The notes under the pieces were generated by a model. That model had not been told where the DNA came from and made no database searches. It saw only the letters and a program-made list of their open reading frames with translations. A stretch of DNA of 64,000 bases from Periplaneta americana (taxonomy: Eukaryota; Arthropoda; Insecta; Blattodea; Blattidae). Within the stretch, counting starts at the first letter, position 1. Every line of letters begins with the position of its first letter. A program made the translations under genes and the position numbers. Location of the stretch: NCBI RefSeq assembly GCF_040183065.1, contig NC_091126.1, positions 144,362,204 to 144,426,203 on the forward strand, written 5' to 3'. Positions 24,140 through 33,499 of the stretch are shown one piece after another.

Positions 24140-24789
24140 TAATGAGAGGTTATGGAATTCACTTCACTACTCCTTGCAACCCTGCACCATGTATGTATTA
24201 GTGGTTAACTGTGCACTTTGTCCCATCAGTGCCCCATTGAAAGACATTTTACTAGTATTATCTTTCAACTTTGAAATAAAATTGTAGAAAACAATTTTTT
24301 CCATAAGCTGCCAATGATTTCAACACAGGAGAGAAACGACCAGTAAATTTCTCCTGAAGCCTCTTCATCGAGGGGCAGAATGATATAAATTTATGACATC
24401 GGCCTCTGACTTTACTTCCGTCATGAAGAAAATCATACTAAGACCTTTTATAAAAATTCACCATCTTTAGTTTGGTCTAGTGAAAATCATAGTAACACTG
24501 GTAAGGAAGAGGTTCAAACATTATTATAAGAAAATTTGTTATTCTATATTTTTGCAGCCACTTTATGATTTCAATGGCAACTTGCAATGTAAGAGCAACA
24601 AATCGGGGACGATCATGCTGGATTGCAGAAAATATTGTTAATGAAGCTACTCATGCATTCTTCACACACACCAAATGCGGACAACTGGAATTATGTAATT
24701 CTACAAGTTCAACAATAAGAACAAGTGCCTGGCAGACATCATTTACACTGCTACCAGCTGCTGTCTATTTGTATCGTCAACTAACCTGA
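8327..24789 (+). CDS. Secreted cysteine-rich protein, five exons, family unknown
   Basis: Exons 8327-8372, 14926-15103, 16072-16220, 21531-21651 and 24558-24789 join with matching phases (1, 2, 1, 2), all with GT-AG introns, to give 241 residues. Residues 1-16 ([16 protein letters not shown]) look like a signal peptide. An acidic stretch (17-36) follows, then a helix-rich part with 13 cysteines (45, 55, 65, 74, 83, 116, 132, 141, 164, 174, 185, 205, 211). One N-glycosylation sequon lies at N212. The C-terminus (223-241, [20 protein letters not shown]) is mildly hydrophobic and could be a GPI-anchor signal. I chose the MKW start for its signal peptide, although the frame is open upstream. AATAAA lies at 25112-25117. 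Size, signal peptide and spaced cysteines recall small haemolymph glycoprotein families, but I cannot place it. The introns are 6.6, 1.0, 5.3 and 2.9 kb and full of transposons. Confidence 0.82.
9016..9192 (+). mobile_element. MITE, 'AGTCTAGTATATACAGTCAC' family, copy 1
   Basis: Termini ttctagtatatacagtcac and gattgtatatactagact are inverted copies. The interior (ggtactatttcgcattgtctg, gttagcaactatctatg) matches the copies at 21073-21248 (opposite strand) and 32571-32743. It is about 175 bp and non-coding. Confidence 0.85.
9841..10096 (-). mobile_element. SINE-A copy with 13-bp target duplication
   Basis: Read on the minus strand: head with gcaaaaccaggtggcccggg and B box gggttcgattcccggtc, then the body ending gttgatacagcgtcgtaaaa. 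Perfect atcatatacttaa at 9828-9840 and 10097-10109 is the target duplication. This is a full-length, young-looking copy in intron 1 of the secreted-protein gene. Confidence 0.92.
10932..11674 (+). mobile_element. Tc1/mariner-like element, internally deleted
   Basis: TA-flanked (10930-10931, 11675-11676), with 32-bp inverted ends starting CAGGGTGCGTCAGAAAGAAC. The plus strand keeps a helix-turn-helix piece (about 11160-11260, [20 protein letters not shown]) and the C-terminal end of the transposase (11433-11567, [17 protein letters not shown] to [10 protein letters not shown]-stop). The DDE core between them is largely gone, so the copy is non-autonomous. I read it as the mariner-like lineage with an IPPTMT...[11 protein letters not shown]-terminus. 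Confidence 0.85.
11679..11880 (-). mobile_element. SINE-E-like dispersed repeat, copy 1
   Basis: Matches (inverted) the sequences at 43971-44138 and 45541-45704: gacaggtttgaacctca, ggcaactaagcc, ggtagggtggccagttcc. B-box-like tttgaacctc. It starts five bases after the mariner element ends. Confidence 0.75.
12259..12385 (+). repeat. (TA)n microsatellite around a 29-bp SINE end
   Basis: About 50 bp of TA on each side of gttgatacagcgtcgtaaaataaccca (12310-12337), the last bases of SINE-A. A severely 5'-truncated SINE insertion into a TA array, followed by regrowth of the array, would explain it. Confidence 0.8.
13869..14110 (-). mobile_element. SINE-A copy in a TATG array
   Basis: Minus-strand SINE-A with B box gggttcgaatcccggtcgg and 3' end gatacagcgtcgtaaaa. 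Both flanks are (TGTA)n, so the target duplication merges with the microsatellite. Confidence 0.88.
14114..14150. repeat. (TATG)n microsatellite between two SINEs
   Basis: Nine tatg units at 14114-14150. The same array continues at 13845-13867 and 14395-14424. Confidence 0.9.
14151..14394 (-). mobile_element. SINE-A copy, second in the same TATG array
   Basis: Minus strand. A short deletion has removed part of the region between the body and the B box (the 'aggtaacttgcc' segment). Same orientation and same target array as the copy at 13869. Confidence 0.88.
14926..15103 (+). CDS. Secreted-protein gene, exon 2
   Basis: Acceptor atatacag, donor cag|gtagtc, phases 1 to 2. Codes residues 16-74 ([20 protein letters not shown] onward, to DAEDLC), including four cysteines. 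The minus strand is also open over this stretch, but only the plus frame joins to the other exons. Confidence 0.85.
15201..15460. mobile_element. Inverted-repeat MITE in intron 2
   Basis: Perfect or near-perfect 38-bp arms, attgaatcgcactttttaga and its inverse, span 260 bp. No coding. No clear target duplication. Confidence 0.75.
15577..15799. mobile_element. Mariner-type MITE in intron 2
   Basis: TA flanks (15575-15576, 15800-15801) and inverted ends CAGAGTGTAACAAAAGTTTC. It is 223 bp, with no transposase. Confidence 0.85.
16072..16220 (+). CDS. Secreted-protein gene, exon 3
   Basis: Acceptor ctctttcag, donor aaaa|gtaaga, phases 2 to 1. Codes residues 75-124, containing [25 protein letters not shown] and FAELK. 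Confidence 0.85.
16508..16562. repeat. Perfect 27-bp-arm palindrome
   Basis: tgcaccacgcacagttttca... pairs with its exact inverse around a single C at 16535. As RNA or single-stranded DNA it would form a 27-bp stem. Confidence 0.95.
16562..16630. repeat. Near-perfect 34-bp-arm palindrome abutting the first
   Basis: agagtattcttttaaatctg... pairs with its inverse around a single C at 16596, with one mismatch. It begins on the last base of the preceding palindrome. Confidence 0.95.
16640..16850 (-). mobile_element. SINE with well-preserved tRNA-like head
   Basis: The minus strand at 16698-16760 reads gatagctcagtggtagagcg, an anticodon arm (cctgaccggagaccagg) and gcgattcccgctcgagg, close to a cloverleaf. 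The 3' flank ttgtgaaatttttctttcat...gtgattgtgac recurs at 63832-63935, so it is a dispersed family and not a tRNA gene. Confidence 0.65.
17695..17898. mobile_element. TA-flanked MITE inside the Penelope-like element
   Basis: 204 bp; ends GGGGAGAGTCGGGTAGTATC and its inverse, with TA on both sides. Each arm holds a direct repeat of cgggtagtatcggaca. Central palindromic part around catggttacgtttct. No coding. Confidence 0.85.
18128..18171 (+). ncRNA. Hammerhead-like motif, degenerate
   Basis: Order of parts: ggcc (stem I), ctaagga (core box, expected ctganga), t, ggtgt-gatgaa-acacc (stem II), gaaa (second core box), cagctg (very short stem III), ta, agcc (stem I). Penelope-like elements are known to carry minimal hammerheads in this region. 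The altered core box and the extra T before stem II suggest little or no activity. Confidence 0.45.
18320..18870 (-). mobile_element. LINE 3' fragment (family L-B)
   Basis: The minus strand reads [20 protein letters not shown]-like sequence, then [40 protein letters not shown], then (after a frame change) [20 protein letters not shown] and [12 protein letters not shown]. This is the C-terminal end of a non-LTR reverse transcriptase protein, related to the copies at 30550-30860 and 43205-43815. It is 5'-truncated and frameshifted. Confidence 0.85.
19208..19444. mobile_element. MITE, 'TCTACACGGTTCAA' family, copy 2
   Basis: ggtgcatctacacggttcaa at the left and its diverged inverse at the right, about 237 bp. 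The interior (cttcatgcatcttaattgaa) matches the copy at 63368-63607 on the opposite strand. Confidence 0.8.
19461..20049. mobile_element. Mariner-type non-autonomous element, long inverted repeats
   Basis: TA-flanked. Ends CTGGGTGTTCATTTCAAAGT and its inverse, and inner parts (gagaagttgcct, gaacgtgtacgg) are also mirrored. 589 bp, no transposase. The right TA is directly followed by the TA of the next element. Confidence 0.8.
20054..20806. mobile_element. Mariner-type MITE with about 340-bp arms
   Basis: Begins CAGGGTGATTCACGAGGA after TA (20052-20053). Its right end mirrors this to cctcgtgaatcac, with diverged last bases before TA at 20807. The arms mirror each other to a centre near 20430. 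Diverged by a few percent, so older than the element at 6542. Confidence 0.8.
21073..21248 (-). mobile_element. MITE, 'AGTCTAGTATATACAGTCAC' family, copy 2
   Basis: Inverse of the copies at 9016 and 32571, with the same termini and interior. Confidence 0.85.
21531..21651 (+). CDS. Secreted-protein gene, exon 4
   Basis: Acceptor cttattacag, donor gcag|gtaagc, phases 1 to 2. Codes residues 125-164: [19 protein letters not shown], then [15 protein letters not shown]. Confidence 0.85.
22768..23106 (+). mobile_element. LINE 3' fragment (family L-C)
   Basis: Open frame: [56 protein letters not shown] and a stop, then an (AAT)n tail. This is a different clade from L-A and L-B but the same functional end of a non-LTR protein. 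It also begins in an (AAT)n tract (22705-22757), as if inserted in the tail of an earlier copy. Confidence 0.85.
23091..23390 (+). repeat. Tandem duplication of LINE L-C tail plus flank
   Basis: Two units, each cattctatgtatgaat + (AAT)n + tgattttttt...ctttactttaatttaacca + cacacccgtcaaca, at about 23091-23245 and 23250-23390. Differences are few. Confidence 0.8.
24068..24143. repeat. (AAT)n microsatellite
   Basis: About 25 units. Translated, it gives poly-N or poly-L, which is not coding. Confidence 0.95.
24558..24789 (+). CDS. Secreted-protein gene, exon 5 (last)
   Basis: Acceptor tttttgcag, phase 2. Codes residues 165-241: [48 protein letters not shown] and the hydrophobic tail ending QLT, stop TGA at 24787-24789. 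Confidence 0.85.
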
Positions 24790-25527
24790 AAAAGATAAGA
24801 TATGAATATTTCATATGAATATAATGTAAAAGAAGCTGATACTATTATTGTCACCCTTCTTAAATTACTGCACGCATATTTTCAAGACAAAACAAATTCT
24901 GTATTTCAAAAGATTTATGAAACAAATTCGTTTTTCGACAAATATATTTCAGAACACAGAAATTACAGAGTTCATGAAGTTAATTCAGTGTAATCAGTAG
25001 AGATTTAAGAGCAACAAAAAATTGTAATTTGTTCTCGTAAGATTCTGGTCTGGATGCTGGTTTCTTTATTGGAAATGAATCATTACATTAATTTGTACTT
25101 TTCACATTCTGAATAAAGCATTTCAGGAGGAACAGGTATCTCGTATCAGAATTTCATTGTTTTCAAGTCGTGATTAAATTTTTTGGGTTTTGCAACTACT
25201 ACAGTTTGGAACTGTCACTATAGTACTTCCCTGATCACACTTTCAGTGATACAATTCTAAATATGTTACCAGTTAATAACAAACCCAAAATTTTGAAGTG
25301 ACTGAAAACATTAATGACATACTCAAAATTTCGTTACATCATCCTAACCTTTATCCTTCAGAGTGCTAATCCCTTGTACACACACATACTTTCTCAACAT
25401 ACAGAACCATACAGATACCGAAAAGTAAAGATATTAATCAATAATGGTTTTTTAACTAACTATAAACGCAATGGTAGGTATTTGATCTTGACCCATGGTA
25501 ACGTGTAGGATTAGGGTAACAATGAAA
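24790..25527. other. 3' region of the secreted-protein gene
   Basis: AATAAA at 25112-25117 is the best polyadenylation signal. Nothing else recognisable. Confidence 0.5.
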
Positions 25528-26845
25528 TTGAAGCAGTGAGATCAATAACCATTCAAGTCCATTTACACAAGTTTCGAAAAATATGTAAAAAAAACTTATT
25601 TAATACTTAATTATTATTTTTTTGCACGTAATATTTCTGGTTGTTTTAGAAATCAAGACGAAATAGTATACCAACTTTTAAAGTCGTAAAGGCTCGTCTC
25701 CATTATTAAACATTTAACAACAACATGTTAAATTGTTTACTGTAAACATCCCAACATGTTGATTGTACATGTTAATGCTAATTTCATTTAACACTTTGTC
25801 CACACTGTTAAACATGTTAAATTTGACTTTCTTTGCGTAGTCCACCATAAACAGTCTATGAGATTTTAATGTACACAGGGTCTTATTTTTAAACCTTGGA
25901 CAATGGACTCAGATGATGATTTGGCTTTTGTAACTCTCTCTATTGATTGTTACAAGGCCTTGAAAAGGAAGAAAATGAGAATGTGGGTGCGGCAATATCT
26001 TAGTAAAAGACACTATGCAGAAGATATTCTAAATGAGCTTAAAGTTGAAGATTGATTTGGATTCAAAAACTTGCTGAGAATGTCGGAACAAGATTTTAAT
26101 ATAGTGCTGCAAAAATACTGTTACATCAAGGAAAGGCACAATTTAAGAGCAGCCATTTCATCTCAATTAAAAAAATTACAGCGCAATTGACTATCATAGG
26201 ACCTACGACATGCTAGATGTTAAAGGAGCGGGTAATATCGTATAATTATTCTTTCCGAAGTTTTACAAACATTAACATTCATCACCAAATACGACCATTA
26301 CTGACATCAACATAGCATTAACGTTTAGCTTACGACGAGAGTGCGAAAACTCTCTATTCGTCTATTGTATTCTTGAGAACAGTTAAATAATAATTCCAGT
26401 TCTCTAAAACAGTCAGCCTTCTTTGTTTTGTCTCTGTATTCTTTTACAGACACATCCCACAAACAAGACCTTTCCATCAGTGCATTAATTTGATTCTAAC
26501 ATATGTTCTTTCGTCCACTCCATTACTTCGAAAAACTTACAGCCAACACCAAGGACCAATGATAGTATAAAAATGATCAAGATATGTGCCACAAAATCGG
26601 AACTTATAGTTGTTGCTATGGAAACTGTACGAACTTTGCCGAACTGTACCGATGCTGCACGAGCAAATGAATTGACTTGACATGTTTTCCATTGCTGCTG
26701 GAAAACATGCCAACATGTTAAAAGTGTTAACTTCAACATACTCAGTCAACATGTTAAGTCAATTGAGACTTGAAATGTCCATACACATGTTAAAAAATAA
26801 ATGACCAGAAGTGGACTTGAATGGTTATTGATATCACTGCTTCAA
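25528..26845 (+). mobile_element. Foldback element with Harbinger-like coding remnant
   Basis: Outer 34-bp inverted repeats (25528-25561, 26812-26845; ttgaagcagtgagatcaata..., one mismatch) enclose inner ends rich in aacatgttaa motifs (about 25690 and 26760). From 25903 one frame reads MDSDDDLAFVTLSIDCYKAL, RMWVRQYLSKRHYAEDILNE and, after a stop, KNLLRMSEQDFNIVLQKY, like the N-terminal part of PIF/Harbinger transposases (WVR.WL..R, F.N.LRMS...F). The DDE domain is absent. I infer a decayed Harbinger element lying within, or forming the core of, a larger inverted-repeat element. Confidence 0.6.
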
Positions 26846-27210
26846 CTGATTTGCATTTCTGCAACCAGGCCTAAGTCTTGAAGATTATGATGATTCTTAA
26901 TCTCAAAAACATATCGAGTTCCAAAATGACTTCTCCAATTTCACAATGCCTTATCTTACAGTATCTCTCTGATAATGCTACAGCAACGTACTAAGTTCCA
27001 ATAGACAATTAATTTCTTTAGGTTTTGCGTGGTATCTTACAAGTTCTTAGTATGTGAACTGCTGATCATATGGCACTCAAAAACACAGTGTGAGGACATA
27101 ACATTACCATCTTGAATATCTCTTAAAAAAAAAAAACGAATTCCTGCTATTTATTTGTCGTTTCCACAGATGTCAAAAGAAAGCTTGCCAAGTATTGGAG
27201 AGAGAAAAAA

Positions 27211-27222
27211 GGGGGGGGGGGG
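27211..27222 (+). repeat. Poly-G run
   Basis: Twelve G in a row after aaaaa, notable in AT-rich DNA. Confidence 0.9.
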
Positions 27223-27299
27223 TAAATAATTGAGCAGTTTGGGATATGAAAGACTGTGACTTTTCTCACATCAGTATATTGGTATTACAACTGTACGAG

Positions 27300-27301
<2 letters not shown>

Positions 27302-27365
<64 letters not shown>
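27302..27365. repeat. (AAT)n microsatellite
   Basis: About 21 units. Confidence 0.95.
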
Positions 27366-27367
<2 letters not shown>

Positions 27368-27817
27368 GGATAAAATAAATACAGTATTAAAACAGCAACA
27401 CAAAATCTCTACTATTCCTATCTTCCCACAGACAGCCATCACAAAGATCTTCCTTGGCCCTTAAAAATCCATTGTTGGCTACCGGACTTAAATCAGTTAA
27501 CCTTCAATCCACTATCTAGGAAGTTAAATCCAAGCCAAGGAGGAAACTATGAAACAGTAAGTAGTGTGAACTTAATTTATGAAAATAGTTTGTGATAAAG
27601 ATTATCCAGTTTTTTTCTTTTTTCTTTTTTGATGAACCATTCAGTCCACCACCTTCATTACAACAGATAACAGAGTTCTGCTGTATTAAGAGCTGTGCTC
27701 GTACACGGAATGTCAAGGTCATGGGCAAATTAATTTCAATACTGGTGATGCTACTGAGAGCGAAATTATATTGATGCAGAGCTACTGTAAGCATCGTCTT
27801 CGACTACAACACTAGTT

Positions 27818-28028
27818 GCATACAGCTCATGCATTTTGTCAAGACACTCGCAATGTGCATTACGGAAACGTTTCTGTACAAGGGGTAGGAGTAGAAGGGA
27901 AGGTCAGGCGTGTGTCTACAGAGTTCAAGGCATTCCCCTGTAATTCGTAAGTAGACTCATCCGATCTTGTGTGCAGCTCTGTAGGAAGAGTGGGGGAGTG
28001 CCTTGACAAAATGCATGAGCTGTATGTA
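27818..28028. mobile_element. Short inverted-repeat MITE
   Basis: tgcatacagctcatgcattt... and its inverse, about 33-bp arms, 211 bp in all. Non-coding. Confidence 0.75.
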
Positions 28029-28238
28029 GCTGTGAACATAAAGTGTAAATTTTCTAGCTATCATTCTCTAAATCTGATTTCTGAACCTGATTTAGAGCTG
28101 TGAAACCAGAGCTATTTTTGTAGGCTAAAACAGCCATCAGTGTATAACTACTCGAAATCCGATCCATATTCATATGAATTTCTTTACTCGAAACAGTTTC
28201 AAAAGTCATATCCTAAAATCATGACCTTTATTCGTGAA

Positions 28239-28468
28239 AATGTTAAATGTTATGTTTTATTTAACGACGCTCGCAACTGCAGAGGTTATATCAGCGTCGC
28301 CGGATGTGCCGGAATTTTGTCCCGCAGGAGTTCTTTTACATGCCAGTAAATCTACTGACATGAGCCTGTCGCAGTTAAGCACACTTACAATACCATAGAC
28401 CTGGCCCGGGATCGAACCCGCAACCTTAGGCATAGAAGGCCAGCGCTATACCAACTAGCCAACCAGGT
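28239..28468 (-). mobile_element. SINE-C copy with 14-bp target duplication
   Basis: The minus strand has a tRNA-like head (ggttggctagttggtatagcg, B box gcgggttcgatcccgggcc). The body ends in the shared gcgtcgttaaataaaac. ccttta + ttcgtgaa at 28225-28238 and 28469-28482 is the perfect target duplication. Confidence 0.92.
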
Positions 28469-28599
28469 CCTTTATTCGTGAATCATCCTTTGTGCACATG
28501 TATGCACACGTGAGCACAAGTGCATCATAGGTATTCTATAGATTTTCTTGGCAAATTATAAAATAAAATAGAAACATTTCATCGGAAGGAAATTAAATA

Positions 28600-29165
28600 C
28601 AGAATAAATACGGGAAGTATCTGTTATTATTCAGTTGAGAAGCTTTTGTCATCCAGTCTGCTCTCAAAAAAGCTGAAAGTTAGAATTTATAATAAAGTCA
28701 TATTACAGGTCGTTATATATCATTGTGGAACTTGGACTCTCACTTTGAGAGAGGAAGAGAAGTTAAGGGTGTTTGAGAATAAGATGCTTAGAAACATATT
28801 TGGGGCTAAGAGGGATGAAGTTACAGGAGAATGGAGAAAGTTACACAACGCAGAACTGCATGCATTGTATTCTTCACCCAACATAATTAGGAACATTTAA
28901 TCCACATGTTTGAGATTGGCAGGGCATGTAGCATATATGGGCGAATCTAGAAATGCATATAGTGTGTTAGTTGGGTGGCCGGAGGGGAAAAAGACCTTTG
29001 AGGAGGCCAAGACAGATGGGAGGATAGTATTAAACTGCATTTGAGGGAGGCGGGTTATGATGGTAGGGACTAGATTTATCTTGGTCAGAATAGGGACCGA
29101 TGATGGGCTTATGTGAGGGCGACAATGAACCTCCGGGTTCTCTAAAACCCATTTGTACGTAAGTA
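28600..29165 (+). mobile_element. LINE (family L-A) C-terminal part, 5'-truncated
   Basis: Reads SSLLSKKLKVRIYNKVILQV, NKMLRNIFGAKRDEVTGEWR, then (frame-changed) LAGHVAYMGESRNAYSV and 3' end aaaacccatttgtacgtaag. It shows the uninterrupted site of the MITE at 5188. A SINE-A copy is inserted in its tail. Confidence 0.85.
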
Positions 29166-29167
29166 AG

Positions 29168-29430
29168 TTTTTTTTATATTTTGGTAGGTTATTTTACGAC
29201 GCTTTATCAACATCTTAGGTCATTTAGCATCTGAATGAGATGAAGGTGATAATGCCGGTGAAATGAGTCCAGGGTCAAACACTGAAAGTTACACAGCATT
29301 TGCTCATATTGGGTTGAGGGAAAACCCCAGAAAAAACCTCAACCAGGCAACTTGCCCCGACCGGGAATCGAACCTGGGCCACCTGGTTTCACGGCTAGAC
29401 GTGCTAACCGTTACTCCACAGATGCAGACA
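29168..29430 (-). mobile_element. SINE-A copy in the L-A tail
   Basis: Minus strand, full SINE-A. (gtaagtaagt) on the left and (ataagtaagt) on the right is the target duplication within the LINE tail repeat. Confidence 0.88.
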
Positions 29431-30540
29431 CATAAGTAAGTATTGTACATTATTTTCATATGCGCAGATGCATGCACGAGCATGCACACATGTGCACACA
29501 TACACACATGTACATGCATGTACACACAATAGAAATAATTTGAATAAAATATTAATTTTCATAATTTTCTTATTAAAATTCATATTACAGGTAATTACAT
29601 CTTTTGATAATATTTACAGGTATGTTGTTAAAAATAAAACAATTATATGACAGTATGAAATGTATAACATCAAAATATAAAATCTGAAAACCTAATACCT
29701 TAAGAAAAATCAGTAATTTCTCAGACACATCTGATATGCAAACACAATGCTTTACTGCAGCTTCACAGAATTATTATTTAACATGTTTGATACAAAGCAT
29801 GACTTTATGAAAGTCAACAATATATGGCTAAAATATCAGACGATGCTCACTGCTTTTCGCACAGACACAAGAGGTTGCATTTTTAGATCCAATATTGCTA
29901 ACATACCAATGACCTCTTACAGTTTCAATGCTGCCTCTTCCCTTGACAGCCCAAGAATCTCTTCCTCTGTAGATTGTAATGAAGCACGCCTTTTGGGATT
30001 CTCTGTGGATGCAATCGTTGCACATAAATTTTCCATTACAGACAGAGAGAGAGAGAGACAACTGCCCCAGCAAGTACCGTATATTCTGTCATTATTCCAC
30101 TGTCTGAAATTCGACATATCTTCATTTCACATTGCCCATATCTCACTTCCGTAAACTAGTACATATCTTGCTAATGTTTTTATAAGCATATTCTTGTGTA
30201 TCGTTGTATCAGGGAAGGTTTCAATACACTATTATTTATTTCAATTTTTTTAGTGTTTACAAATTTTATGAGAAATATCTAATTAAGTAATTATAATCTG
30301 AGACATGTAAAAACCATATTTCTATTGATTTATATTTGTGAAAATTTTACTTAAAGCATACTTCCCACGAAGTGCCATTTTTTTTCTGTATTTATTTCCA
30401 TATCATATTCTTAACTAACAATATTTAAATTATGTACTAATACTGAAGATCATTTTTGAGTAGACGCTATAATAACTAAATCATCTGCAAATGTAAAGCA
30501 ACAATCTTTTAAGTTTTAACAAAATGGAATGAATCCATGG
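29431..30540. other. Intergenic; CA/TG-rich tract and possible LINE scrap
   Basis: 29462-29527 is a CA/TG/CATG low-complexity tract. At about 30090-30180 the minus strand reads LVYGSEIWAM, resembling the ..YGSE.W.. piece of LINE proteins, but too little is left to be sure. Nothing else seen. Confidence 0.4.
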
Positions 30541-30549
30541 ATAAATGTT

Positions 30550-30865
30550 ACTTACATACGTAAGAGTTGTGCCCATGGGCAGATCTTTCACTGCAAACCC
30601 AGCTTTCTCTAATCTTTCCTATTTTCTGCCTCTCACTTAGTCTCTGCATATGATCCACATATCTTGAAGTCGTCTATCATCTGATATCTTCTTCTGCCCC
30701 GAACTCTTCTCCCGTTCACCATTTCTTCTAGTGCATCCTTCAGTAGGCAGTTTCTTCTCAGCCAGTGACCCAACCAATTCCTTTTTCTCTTTCTCATCAG
30801 TTTCAGCATCATTCTTTCTTCACCCACTCTTTCCAACACAACTTCATTTCTTATTCTCGGAAGTT
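30550..30865 (-). mobile_element. LINE 3' fragment (family L-B)
   Basis: The minus strand reads [61 protein letters not shown] 5'-truncated copy related to 18320-18870. Confidence 0.85.
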
Positions 30866-31339
30866 AAATATTACTGATAAATACAGAAAAAAAATAATTG
30901 TTGGTATTCAAACTGTACATATACAGTTGCCACCAACAATTCTTTATTTATTCGTTGATCTTTTATATATCACGGCACAAAGCATTTGGATTAAAAATGT
31001 ATTTTCAGAGAGAATTGCATTGTTTTATGAAGTATACAATTTGTTCATTATGTATTCGAAATATAAAAAAATAGTCCTCTGAACTGAAATATACACAGGC
31101 GTATAGAAAATGAAATAAATTTTCATTAATCTACTAAATCCCTTCCTTTTAAGAAATATATTTACTAATGCTCTGGTAGAGTGTAATGACACTGAGTGGT
31201 TTTACACTAAAGGATGACCCATTTGGAACAAAAATAATTATGAAATACATTTTTATTTATTCAATGGTTTTGCAGAAAATGTTAGGTTTTTAAAATATAT
31301 TCTCTCATGGCATAAATGCATTTGTATTAAACATATTCT

Positions 31340-32145
31340 TCTGAAGTAGCGAAGTCTATTGCGTTAGAAACCCATCATACCAGATATCCGCTTAATGACT
31401 GGACACACATTTATGCAAATGGATCTCTCTTAGATGATAATGAAGGAAATGGTGCTGGAGGAACTTGCCAATTTTTCTCATTTTATATGTGGGGGAAGAA
31501 ATACTTCTAACTTGGATGGAGAGATTGAAGTCATTTATACTTCCCTCCAAAACATATTCTTTTGGTTACATCACTGCAAAATATTGTCATATTATCAGAT
31601 TCTAAGCTGGAATTCAGGCAATAGCATCCACCACTTATCCCAAAATGAAGAAGATTAAAGAAATACATTCTATAATTGAGCAAATTCAAAAGCTAGGAAA
31701 AAAAAAATTAGTTATGCAATGGATTCGAGCACACTGTAATAGACAAGGAAATGAAAAAGCCGATATGCTAGCTAAAAAAGGTTCCAAAATTAAACAGAAA
31801 ACAACATCTGCATTCCTTTATGAATCAATAAAACGAATAATAAAGGAAAAAATGAATGAAGGTACCATAAGTTGATGAATGAAAATTTAAACTTCTGAAC
31901 TTCTGAAAAATCCTAATCAAATTACTGAATTGCTTCGTAAATACACTGTTGCCATGTTTTGGCTTTTTACTGGAGATGATTGTCTAAGCAAATATCTCCA
32001 TAGAATAGGCATCTTTCCAACATCACATTGCCCTCTTTACCCTAAACATGAAGAAATGGACTTGGAACGTCTGAAGAATTGTGCAGCACTCAAAAATTTT
32101 CAAGATATCACCTTCAAATATTGGGAAGCAAGAATATAACTTCAC
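31340..32145 (+). mobile_element. LINE remnant with RNase H domain
   Basis: Broken frames read THIYANGSLLDDNEGNGAGG (RNase H first Asp strand, T replaced by A), SNLDGEIEVIYTSLQNI (the catalytic E), ILSDSK (the next D), then QWIRAHCNRQGNEKADMLAK (the H..GNE.AD block). The terminal zinc-knuckle-like DCLSKYLHRIGIFPTSHCPL and C/H residues follow, with stop after EARI. RNase H plus this C-terminus is typical of I/Jockey-type LINEs. The endonuclease and RT are missing. Confidence 0.85.
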
Positions 32146-32570
32146 TGCTAATACTTCAGTATTAGATACAAATGTACATACATATTCTTATGTCAAGCAA
32201 TGCCTAAACTTGTACATTTTAATGATAGTAACAGCTTACTGCCTTTGCAATACTTCTAGCTTCTGTCATATGTAAGCCAAACTCACCCACCCACCCACCC
32301 ACCTCATCGAAAAGTTACGTTCTAGTGACAGCTTAAAGGTAAGATAATCTCAATCAGTTATTCTCTTTACATGATCAGTGCACGCCTATCTAATGACAAG
32401 TGTACTGTACATCATTACTTCTGTAATGAAGTTTCTTCTAAATGAAATGACTCATATAATACCATATAATAGTAATTTATGGTGAAGCCAGTCAAAATTC
32501 TACTGTCACACTTCTAGAATCTCCATTACCTGCAGTGTTTGAATGACATCTACCGGCATGCTGATATTAT

Positions 32571-32743
32571 AGTCTAGTATATACAGTCACGAAACTTGAG
32601 TTGTGAGGGTGCTAGGAATAGACTGTGCTGGTACTATTTCGCATTGTCTGTAACAAGGCGAAATTAGCAATCCTAGTGGTTAGCAACTATCTATGTTTGC
32701 ATATTTACTACATACTGAGCTTCGTGACTGTATATACTAGACT
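32571..32743 (+). mobile_element. MITE, 'AGTCTAGTATATACAGTCAC' family, copy 3
   Basis: Best preserved copy: agtctagtatatacagtcac and gtgactgtatatactagact are exact inverses, about 173 bp. Confidence 0.9.
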
Positions 32744-32800
32744 GTGCTAATATTTAAACAGACGACATAATAAGGAGAGTTCAGCTGGCGCTGTGAATCG

Positions 32801-32888
32801 TGCCCTGGTATAGCTCAGTTGAAAAGAGCGCTCAGAGCTGAGACGTTCCAGGTTCGATTCCTGATGCCGAAACGAATTTTTCTCAAAT
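32801..32888 (+). mobile_element. tRNA-like SINE fragment
   Basis: tggtatagctcagttgaaaagagcg, B box ggttcgattcc, then the acgaatttttctc end shared with the tRNA-like foldback family. No upstream inverted arm here. Confidence 0.6.
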
Positions 32889-33499
32889 TAATAGGTATTT
32901 AAACAGTGTTTGCGTCTGCCTTAACAGTTACTACGACCTTTTAAATGAGATAATCTTTTGGTTTCTCAAATGAAATATCGGAAAAGATACCAAGAACACT
33001 AACATTTTCTGTTACAAATTTTGTTCCCTACCAATCCCTAAATTAAAACACTCAATGTACTTACACTTTAAATACACAGTACACATATCACTTGAGATTT
33101 TTAAATAGCTCTGACAAGTGTACTCTTCCTATAATAAATCAAAATAATAAAATACAACATAGATGAAATTAAACATTAGGGAAGAGTTCACCAACAAATT
33201 CTATACTCTTTGAGATTAAACACATTTTTAACCAAATAATACACCTCACTTTCTGAAGAGTATGAAAACAATTAACAGAACATGTTACCTCGTGTTTAAT
33301 TTTTACTTCTCGGAAAGGAAATTGGCGAACTCTCAAATATCACAGTTGTTATAGTAGAGGCACATTGGAGAAAAACGTGGCAGTAAAAAAAAGCAACATG
33401 TAAAGGAAATCATGGCCAATGTACTTCTAGTATGGAAGAACCAGGTATCAGATGTGGCTGAGAGTAAGTGAGCAAGTAACAGAGCACAGAATGATGATC

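Larger units (their letters stand above)
21652..24557 (+). other. Intron 4 of the secreted-protein gene
   Basis: A 2.9-kb phase-2 intron. Apart from the LINE L-C tail and AAT arrays (22700-23390), the block at 23400-24060 is richer in G+C (gtcgaac...cggtcttc repeats, gcgcctt) and contains no open gene. 21660-22690 holds nothing I can name. Confidence 0.6.

Noticed and set aside
23895-24287. Long open frames with poly-N or poly-L
   Set aside because: They are translations of the (AAT)n array and its flanks.
29747-30154. 135-codon plus-strand frame
   Set aside because: No domain and no splice context. The minus strand has a slight LINE-like trace instead.
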